Positions 1-4,462 of a stretch of DNA of 5,583 nt are shown piece by piece. Both the position numbers and the translations under genes were made by a program. The notes beneath the pieces were generated by a model. That model was not told the DNA's origin. It saw nothing but the letters and a program-made list of their open reading frames with translations, and did not search any database. The stretch comes from Chloroflexota bacterium (lineage in GTDB: Bacteria > Chloroflexota > Limnocylindria > Limnocylindrales > CSP1-4): assembly GCA_003157175.1 (NCBI GenBank), contig PMIQ01000046.1:3633-9215 (forward strand), written 5' to 3'. Position 1 is the stretch's first letter. Every line of letters starts with the position of its first letter.

Positions 1-180
1 GAGCTCCGATGCCGACTGGCCTTGACTCGCGTCCGACTCTTTCATGCTCTCATGCTAGCGCGTTCCAGAGGCAATGCCGGCAGGCCACCGGCCAGAGCTG
101 GCACGAGCACGAGGCCTCAACCGGCAGTTGCATGAGACCAGCGGCCTGCGCCGATGAGCGCGCACGAGAGCACGAACCCG

Positions 181-575
181 AAAGACGGTCCGGCCCGTCG
201 GGAGCACCAACGGCGAGGGGAGCTGGCACGCCGCTAGAGTGGCGAGGGACAGGGGTCTCCAGGACGAGGCGCCCCGACCAGTGCTCCCAGTCGCAAACCG
301 CGCGGACTGACGAGATGCACCGGCCCGAAACGCCGGTTGGCTTGGGCGATGGGCTCTGCCAGGTCGGAGTCGTCCGAGATCACGATGGCCTCGTCATAAA
401 GGCGATCGAACCCGTCGAGCAACAGGAAGGTTGCGATGTTGACGTCCGAGCCCTTTTCCTCAGTCTTGAGGACCTCGACGGTCTGCGGACCGCGGGGCGG
501 AGGGTTGAGCATGGGCATCGCTGTCGGATGCGTGGTGAAATGTCGTCGGTACGCCGACCCAGAAAGCGCGATTCG
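181..575 (-). pseudogene. NYN-domain (LabA/DUF88-like, PIN-fold) nuclease remnant, N-terminally truncated and frameshifted
   Basis: The readable part (ATG at 518, stop at 234-236, about 94 residues) has the second half of a bacterial NYN domain. It shows VEVLKTEEKGSDVNIA, with acidic residue D25, then a hydrophobic LLLDGF helix, then VISDDSDLAEPI, which matches the usual S-N-D-S-D-L acidic motif. The family similarity extends upstream of the ATG (HFTTHPTAMPM resembles the usual HFLTHPxxMPL) until an in-frame TGA at 576-578. The N-terminal strand with the Y-V-D-G-F-N motif is absent from all frames upstream. After about residue 80 the frame is wrong. A different minus-strand frame (about 181-275) reads LATLAACQLPSPLVLPTGRT, which resembles the usual family C-terminus (LAASQFP followed by a GT/GRT segment). 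The gene has therefore lost its start and taken an indel. Family members are usually about 200-240 residues and are thought to be metal-dependent RNases. This copy is probably dead. Family recognition is from memory of motifs, not a search. Confidence 0.72.
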
Positions 576-612
576 TCATCGGTGGGAAGAAGCCCCGTAG
601 GGCCAAGCCATA

Positions 613-658
613 GGCGGCCGCCGCGGGCAGACATTGCCGGAACCTTCCGGCGGCCGCC
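613..658. repeat. Two copies of the 10-bp palindrome GGCGGCCGCC
   Basis: The self-complementary sequence GGCGGCCGCC occurs at 613-622 and again at 649-658, 36 bp apart start to start. Each contains an 8-bp GCGGCCGC core. They bracket the right end of the decayed NYN gene and the likely promoter region of the sigma gene. The two copies can also pair with each other in single-stranded form. They may be regulatory, or they may mark a rearrangement junction. In GC-rich DNA such palindromes also arise by chance. Confidence 0.5.
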
Positions 659-666
659 ATCATCTT
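636..666 (+). promoter_or_regulatory. Candidate ECF-type promoter with overlapping palindromic operator
   Basis: GGAACC at 639-644 matches the -35 element common to many ECF sigma promoters. A possible -10 (CATCTT, 661-666) lies 16 bp further on, and the sigma start codon is at 719. The -35 lies inside a perfect dyad, GCCGGAA (636-642), CC, TTCCGGC (645-651), which could bind a dimeric regulator. Autoregulation is common for ECF sigma genes. The -10 match is weak and no transcript start is known. Confidence 0.35.
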
Positions 667-677
667 TAGCCGTGATC

Positions 678-701
678 GCCCGAATCGGCGACGGTTCGGG
701 C
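678..701 (+). promoter_or_regulatory. Hairpin in the 5' leader of the sigma gene
   Basis: GCCCGAA (678-684) and TTCGGGC (695-701) form a perfect 7-bp stem with a 10-nt loop. It ends 6 nt before the purine-rich ribosome site GGGAGAG (708-714), and the start codon is at 719. It could tune translation or protect the mRNA 5' end. No T-run follows, so it is not a normal terminator. Confidence 0.4.
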
Positions 702-718
702 AACCACGGGAGAGTTGG

Positions 719-1267
719 ATGGCCGCGGCGGAGGACGCACTCTTGATCGAACAGGCGCCGGTCGTTCCGGATGACGACGCCTTCGCTCGGCGGAGCGACG
801 CGTATCTGGGTCGCGCGCTCAGCCTGGCCTGCTACATCCTGGGCGATGAGTGCGAAGCGGAGGACGTAACCCAGGAGGCAATGGCCCGGGCCTGGAAGGC
901 GCGCCGATCGCTCCGTCGGGTCGAATCCTTCGATGCCTGGATTGACCGGATCGTGGTCAACACATGCCGGGAGAGGCTCCGCCATCGGCGAGGCCTCCGT
1001 GAGGTCGAGCTATCCCCTGACGCCGAGTCCGAGGCGCGCGACGGCTTCGGGATCCTGCTGGCCCGCGATTCGATCGGCCGGGCGCTGGTGGCGCTCACCG
1101 CCGACCAGCGCACCGTCGTCGTCCTGCGCTACTGGCGGGACCTGAGCCTCGAGCAGATCGCGGATCGCCTGGGGTGGCCGCTGGGCACCGTCAAGTCCCG
1201 ACTCCACTACGCGCTCGCCGCTCTTCGCGAGCGGCTCGAGCGCAACGACCGGGAGGTGAAGCGATGA
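719..1267 (+). CDS. ECF-family RNA polymerase sigma factor (sigma-70 family, group 4)
   Basis: This 182-residue protein has the two-domain layout and length of ECF sigma factors. Region 2 spans about residues 22-91. It contains EAEDVTQEAMARAWK (core-binding and -10 recognition helices) and SFDAWIDRIVVNTCRERLRH, the conserved W-(L/I)-x-x-I-x-x-N segment. A variable linker (about 92-118) follows. Region 4 (about 122-174) contains LTADQRTVVVLRYWRDLSLE and the helix-turn-helix IADRLGWPLGTVKSRLHYAL, which reads the -35 element. The start ATG at 719 has GGGAGAG at 708-714 as ribosome site. The stop overlaps the start of the kelch gene (ATGA at 1264-1267), which implies translational coupling. It should direct RNA polymerase to a small regulon, in the cytoplasm, under control of its partner. 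The family call is secure; the ECF subgroup and targets are unknown. Confidence 0.96.
   Translation: MAAAEDALLIEQAPVVPDDDAFARRSDAYLGRALSLACYILGDECEAEDVTQEAMARAWKARRSLRRVESFDAWIDRIVVNTCRERLRHRRGLREVELSPDAESEARDGFGILLARDSIGRALVALTADQRTVVVLRYWRDLSLEQIADRLGWPLGTVKSRLHYALAALRERLERNDREVKR
1251..1266 (+). promoter_or_regulatory. Ribosome site and ATGA overlap that fix the kelch gene start
   Basis: GGGAGGTGA (1251-1259) is a strong Shine-Dalgarno match just before ATG 1264. That ATG shares its last two bases with the sigma stop codon TGA (1265-1267). This supports ATG 1264 over the in-frame ATG at 1174, which lies within the helix-turn-helix coding part of the sigma gene. Confidence 0.85.
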
Positions 1268-2541
1268 ACGGCCGAAACGTCGAACAGGACCTCGGCGAGT
1301 TCTTCCGGCGGTTGGATACTCCCGAGCCATCCGAGCGGTTGCGGGCGGCGGTTGCCGCTGCACGGCTCCAGGCGCCGGCCAGTCGGATGGGGCGCACCAC
1401 GCGTCGAACTGCGCTATCGCTCGTCGGGCTGGCCGCAACAGTCGTGCTCGCGGCCGGGCTGGTGCTCGGCATCGGTCTCAGGGGGCAGCCCAGTGCGACC
1501 GGCGCCCCGGGCACGTTCGTCGCGACGGGCTCGCTGACCACGGACCGCGAGATGAGCGTTACCTCAACGTTGCTCGCTGACGGTCGCGTCCTGATCATCG
1601 GCGGCGACCACGGCCAGCTCGCCAACGGCCAGCAGCCGCCCACCACGGCCGAGATCTACGACCCCAGGACGGGCACCTTCAGCCGGACCGGCTCTCCGAT
1701 CGGAACGCGCTGGGACTACACCGCGACTCTCCTGCCCGACGGCCGGGTTCTCGTCGCGGGAGGCTCGACGGAGAAGAACGGACTGGCCGACAGCTCGCCA
1801 TCGGCCGAGTTGTACGATCCGACGACCGGCCAGTTCGCCGCAACAGGGCCGATGGTCGCTGATCGGTCCGATCACACCGCGACGCTCCTGCCCGACGGCC
1901 GGGTTCTCATCGCCGGCGGCACGTCAGCGGATGGGATCGCTGCCGTGGCCGAGCTGTACGACCCCAAGACCGGCTCCTTCAGCCCGACCGGGTCGATGAC
2001 GTTCCCGCCGGGCTACGGCGAGACCGCCACGCTTCTTGCAGACGGCCGGGTCCTGATCGCCGGGGGCTTGGGCTTTGGCGATCCCGCGTCGGCCCAGGTG
2101 TACGACCCTGCGACGGGCACGTTCAGCCCGGCCGGGTCGATGACGACCGGCCGCTCGTCCCACACGGCGACCCTGCTCCAGGACGGCCTGGTCCTGATCT
2201 CGGGGGGCACGTCCAACAACGGCATGGCTGCTTTCGACTCGGCGGAGCTGTACAACCCGAAGACCGGCAAGTTCAGCTCCACCGGCTGGCTGATCGGGCC
2301 GCGCGGGAACGCCTTTGCTACGCTGCTGCGCGACGGTCGCGTCCTGATAGTCGGCGGCGACGACCCGACGACGCCGGAAGTGTCCCTTGCCTCGGCCGAG
2401 CTGTACGACCCATCCACGGGCGCGTTCAACCTGACCGGGTCGATCCCCAACCCGCCAGGCTACGCGCTGACGGCCACGCTGCTCTCCGACGGCCGTGTGC
2501 TCGTCACGGGCGGCAGGTTGGCCTTCTTGTACACGCCGTAG
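1264..2541 (+). CDS. Membrane-anchored kelch-repeat protein, putative anti-sigma/sensor partner of the ECF sigma
   Basis: The protein is 425 residues from ATG 1264. Residues 1-48 are a charged, helical-looking cytoplasmic segment (LGEFFRRLDTPEPSERLRAA) ending in RTTRRT. One transmembrane helix follows (about 49-72, LSLVGLAATVVLAAGLVLGI). An outside domain of seven kelch-type repeats of about 50 residues comes next. Each repeat has the form T-A-T-L-L-x-D-G-R-V-L-I-x-G-G, then A-E-L-Y-D-P-x-T-G-x-F-x-x-T-G-S. The F-V-A-T-G-S strand before repeat 1 and the short tail after repeat 7 could close a seven-bladed propeller. No zinc anti-sigma motif (HxxxCxxC) is present; the cytoplasmic part contains no Cys or His. 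The TM topology and coupling to the sigma gene suggest it holds the sigma factor and senses a ligand or surface outside. Its role as anti-sigma is inference; the kelch repeats and TM helix are directly visible. It could instead be only a sigma-controlled surface protein. Confidence 0.88.
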   Translation: MNGRNVEQDLGEFFRRLDTPEPSERLRAAVAAARLQAPASRMGRTTRRTALSLVGLAATVVLAAGLVLGIGLRGQPSATGAPGTFVATGSLTTDREMSVTSTLLADGRVLIIGGDHGQLANGQQPPTTAEIYDPRTGTFSRTGSPIGTRWDYTATLLPDGRVLVAGGSTEKNGLADSSPSAELYDPTTGQFAATGPMVADRSDHTATLLPDGRVLIAGGTSADGIAAVAELYDPKTGSFSPTGSMTFPPGYGETATLLADGRVLIAGGLGFGDPASAQVYDPATGTFSPAGSMTTGRSSHTATLLQDGLVLISGGTSNNGMAAFDSAELYNPKTGKFSSTGWLIGPRGNAFATLLRDGRVLIVGGDDPTTPEVSLASAELYDPSTGAFNLTGSIPNPPGYALTATLLSDGRVLVTGGRLAFLYTP

Positions 2542-2548
2542 CGGCGGC

Positions 2549-2704
2549 CTAGGAACGAAGAGGGGCCGTGGGAGATCTCGCGGCCCCGTCGAAGGTTCTC
2601 CTTGCTCGCGGCAGGCGAACGAGGTGCAGGAACCATCCAACCAGGACTACGGAGGCAGCCGCAGACACGACTGGCGCGTCCGGGTGCTCTGCGGCGAACG
2701 CCAT
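2549..2704 (-). CDS. Doubtful small ORF, 51 residues with one possible membrane helix
   Basis: The ORF starts 34 bp after the stop of the minus-strand kelch lipoprotein gene (ATG at 2702-2704) and could be read from the same transcript. It has a short acidic start (MAFAAEHPD), a hydrophobic stretch of about 20 residues (VVSAAASVVLVGWFLHLV), and then the basic segment RLPRARR, which fits a single-pass protein with the C-terminus inside. Third codon positions look moderately GC-rich. There is no good ribosome site and its 3' end overlaps the convergent hairpin at 2562-2587. I do not recognise the protein, and it may not be a gene. Confidence 0.22.
   Translation of the reverse strand: MAFAAEHPDAPVVSAAASVVLVGWFLHLVRLPRARRTFDGAARSPTAPLRS
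2562..2587. terminator. GC-rich hairpin between convergent kelch genes, possible bidirectional terminator
   Basis: GGGGCCG (2562-2568) pairs with CGGCCCC (2581-2587) around a 12-nt loop that is itself partly palindromic (GAGATCTC). It begins 21 bp after the stop of the plus-strand kelch gene. There is no T-run on either side, so it would be a non-canonical or Rho-assisted terminator. Position and stem strength are the only support. Confidence 0.42.
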
Positions 2705-2738
2705 GGCTGCCGCGACCAGTTCGTGCTGCCTCGGACAG

Positions 2739-3974
2739 CTATGGCTGGTACAGCTCGGCCGAAGCGAGATAGGCCGACGTGTCGTTCCCACCGCCGGCGA
2801 TGAGGACGCGGCCGTCGGCCAGCAGCGTGGCGGTATAGCCATTGCGGGCCGTGGCCATCGAGCCGGTCGGGCTGAACTTGCCGGTGGCCGGGTCATATAG
2901 CTCGGCCGAGGCCAGCCACATTGAGCCGTTGGTGCCTCCGGCGACGAGAACGCGGCCGCCGGCGATCAGCATGGCGGTGTGGTCCAGATGTGCGGTGCTC
3001 ATCGAGCCGGTCGCGGTGAACTTGCCCGTCGCCGGGTCGTACAACTCGGCCGAGGCCAGGGCGCCGGAGGAGCTCAGATTGTCCCCTCCGGCGATAAGGA
3101 CCCGGCTGTCGGCGAGCAGGGTGGCGGTATGGAGGTCGCGGCCGGTCGTCATCGAGCCCGTCGCGCTGAAGGTGCCACTCTGGGGATCGTACAGCTCGGC
3201 CGAGGCCCCATACCCCGAGCCGTTCCCGCCTCCGGCGATCAGGACGCGGCCACTGGTCAGCAGGGTCGCGGTGTCCTTGAACCGAGCGGTCGTCATCGAG
3301 CCCGTCGCGCTGAAGGTGCCGCTCTTGGGATCGTAGAGCTCGGCCGAGTCAAGGGGGTTCATGTTCGCGCCTAACCCTCCGGCGATGAGCACGCGACCGT
3401 CGGAGAGCAGGGTCGCGGTGTGCACCTGGCGGGCGGTGGTCATCGAGCCGGTCGCGCTGAACGTCCCAGTCTTGGGGTCGTAGAGCTCGGCTGAGGCGAG
3501 TACCCCAAAGCTATTCAAACCTCCGGCGATCAGAACGCGGCCGTCGGAGAGAAGCGTGGCGGTGTAGCTTTGGCGAGCGGTGGCCATCGCGCCAGTCGGG
3601 CTGAACTTGCGGGTGGCCGGGTCATATAGCTCGGCTGAGGCAAGCGCCCCCGGGACGCCAACTCCTCCGGCGATGAGGACGTGGCCGTCGGCGAGTAGCG
3701 TAGCGGTGTGGTAGATGCGAGCGCCCGTCATCGAGCCGGTCGCGCTGAAGCCTGTAGGTCCGTGGGCCGGCATCGCCGTAGCCGTGACGGCGGTCTCGCC
3801 GGGTTGCGCGGCAGCCGTGGGCGCGGCCGACTGCGCGGCAGCCGTGGGCGCGACGGGTTGCCCGCTGGCGTTCGATGCGGCGCTCGGCCATTGGGAGCCC
3901 CCGCCGCAACCGGCCAGCAATGCCGCGATGGCGAGGCTCGCAAGAACGTGACAACCCGCACTGCGTCTGGTCAT
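2739..3974 (-). CDS. Kelch-repeat lipoprotein (seven repeats)
   Basis: The protein is 411 residues from ATG 3974, chosen because GGGAGGA lies just upstream and the N-terminus is then a clean lipoprotein signal: MTRRSAGC, a hydrophobic core, and the lipobox LLAGC with Cys23. A low-complexity Ala/Pro/Thr/Gln linker (about 24-74, with APTAAAQ twice) leads into seven kelch repeats (about 75-411). The repeats have the pattern T-A-T-L-L-x-D-G-R-V-L-I-A-G-G then A-S-A-E-L-Y-D-P-x-T-G-x-F-x-A-T-G-S-M. Repeats 4 to 6 deviate in the D-G turn (TSG, ADS, AGG). The chain ends at ASAELYQP, which could close the propeller with the first FSATGSM strand. It should be a lipid-anchored beta-propeller outside the cytoplasmic membrane, for binding rather than clear catalysis. 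The repeats closely resemble those of the sigma-linked kelch protein, so the two are paralogues. The ligand is unknown. An extended start at 4295 is rejected because its extra part lacks coding character. Confidence 0.92.
   Translation of the reverse strand: MTRRSAGCHVLASLAIAALLAGCGGGSQWPSAASNASGQPVAPTAAAQSAAPTAAAQPGETAVTATAMPAHGPTGFSATGSMTGARIYHTATLLADGHVLIAGGVGVPGALASAELYDPATRKFSPTGAMATARQSYTATLLSDGRVLIAGGLNSFGVLASAELYDPKTGTFSATGSMTTARQVHTATLLSDGRVLIAGGLGANMNPLDSAELYDPKSGTFSATGSMTTARFKDTATLLTSGRVLIAGGGNGSGYGASAELYDPQSGTFSATGSMTTGRDLHTATLLADSRVLIAGGDNLSSSGALASAELYDPATGKFTATGSMSTAHLDHTAMLIAGGRVLVAGGTNGSMWLASAELYDPATGKFSPTGSMATARNGYTATLLADGRVLIAGGGNDTSAYLASAELYQP
3143..3320 (-). repeat. Identical 34-bp direct repeats inside the kelch lipoprotein gene
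   Basis: The same 34 bases occur at 3143-3176 and 3287-3320, 144 bp apart (48 codons, one kelch repeat). They encode the G-T-F-S-A-T-G-S-M-T-T part of two neighbouring blades. Exact identity between adjacent repeats suggests recent duplication or gene conversion, and makes repeat-number change by recombination possible. Confidence 0.8.
3805..3852 (-). repeat. 27-bp tandem repeat coding the lipoprotein linker
   Basis: A 21-base segment beginning TGCGCGGCAGCC is identical at 3805-3825 and 3832-3852, a period of 27 bp (9 codons). On the coding strand it gives the duplicated APTAAAQ linker between the lipidated Cys and the first kelch blade. In-frame period length means copy-number changes would lengthen or shorten the tether without breaking the protein. 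Confidence 0.75.
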
Positions 3975-3990
3975 CTCTATTCCTCCCTCG
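3975..3990 (-). promoter_or_regulatory. Ribosome site of the kelch lipoprotein gene
   Basis: Read on the minus strand, GAGGGAGGAATAGAG immediately precedes ATG 3974. The GGGAGGA core is a strong Shine-Dalgarno match at normal spacing. It decides this start over upstream in-frame ATG codons. Confidence 0.8.
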
Positions 3991-4270
3991 GGATGCTTCG
4001 ACGTGGGCCGGTTTCGCCAGTAGCCAGGCGTGGTCCCGGCGGGCCTATGTGGGCAACGTGTCCAAGCCTCCTGCGCTTGGCGCACATTCTCGCACCCCAG
4101 CAACGCTCCCGACGCCAGGTCTGAGCTGGCCGACCTAGGGGTTCTCGCCGCTGAGCGGAGCGGGGGCAGCGGGAGGCACGGCGCAGTGGAGGTCCCTTCA
4201 GCCGGCTTTCGTTGAGGGTCTCCTCGCCGATTCGTCCGACACGAACCTGCGATAGCGACCAGGGCACCCC

Positions 4271-4412
4271 GGCCGTGAGCTTTCGCCCGGCCCACTACTC
4301 ATGCGCCCCCTCGGCGTTGTGGGGGTGCACCGGTCGCGTGTCCGGTGGGACCTTTGGCCTCCTCGGCTGGCATCCCTACGCCGGTAAGATGCAGAACAGT
4401 ACGTCCGCTGTT
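4271..4412 (+). promoter_or_regulatory. Run of five inverted repeats in the protease upstream region, possible structured leader
   Basis: Successive pairs are: GGCCG (4271-4275) with CGGCC (4288-4292); GCGCCCCC (4303-4310) with GGGGGTGC (4321-4328, one G-U pair); CACCGG (4328-4333) with CCGGTG (4342-4347); GCATC (4370-4374) with GATGC (4388-4392); and AACAG (4395-4399) with CTGTT (4408-4412). The last ends about 48 bp before the protease start. They could form a folded 5' leader or protein-binding sites. I could not match the region to a known riboswitch class. GC-rich DNA gives chance stems, so support is moderate. Confidence 0.35.
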
Positions 4413-4444
4413 GGTTGGAGACTTCGATCGGGCGATCAATAGAG

Positions 4445-4462
4445 AAGGAAGGGGTAGCGGTG
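4445..4462 (+). promoter_or_regulatory. Ribosome site and GTG start of the protease gene
   Basis: AAGGAAGGGG (4445-4454) lies 5 nt before GTG 4460. The frame from this GTG is open to the window end and gives a plausible export signal. A second in-frame GTG at 4466 is possible but less well spaced. Confidence 0.65.

Larger units (their letters stand above)
3975..4459. other. Divergent intergenic region between kelch lipoprotein and protease genes
   Basis: These 485 bp hold no ORF I would accept. Open frames here lack ribosome sites and recognisable motifs. The region must carry the promoters for both flanking genes, but I see no convincing -35/-10 pair on either strand. Its right part (4271-4412) is rich in inverted repeats, listed separately. 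The left part (about 3991-4270) shows nothing I can name. Confidence 0.6.

Noticed and set aside
9..746. Long open frame on the plus strand, 245 codons
   Set aside because: It is rich in Arg, Ser and Pro with no recognisable motif, lies antisense to the NYN remnant and runs into the sigma gene. It looks like a GC-rich chance frame.
380..985. Minus-strand open frame of 201 codons
   Set aside because: It overlaps the sigma gene in antisense and the NYN remnant in a different frame, and shows no family motif.
1174..1263. Upstream in-frame ATG as start of the sigma-linked kelch protein
   Set aside because: The extra 30 residues overlap the conserved helix-turn-helix coding part of the sigma gene. 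ATG 1264 has a strong ribosome site and the ATGA overlap.
2739..3960. Regularly spaced repeats as a possible CRISPR array
   Set aside because: The roughly 144-170-bp periodicity is protein-coding kelch repeats with one continuous reading frame, not short repeats with unique spacers.
3975..4295. Upstream extension of the kelch lipoprotein frame
   Set aside because: It would bury the lipoprotein signal 107 residues inside the protein. The ATG at 3974 has a clear ribosome site and the lipobox is then at the usual place.
4321..4370. GEMM-I (c-di-GMP-I) riboswitch-like segment
   Set aside because: Only the hairpin position and a GGGAC string agree. The conserved GCAAAGCC core that forms the binding pocket reads CTTTGGCC here.
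4370..4392. Minus-strand TACCGGCGTAGGGA, like the 3' part of a TPP riboswitch
   Set aside because: The required upstream parts of the TPP element (CTGAGA and the CTGATC segment) are absent from the neighbouring sequence, so the match is probably chance.
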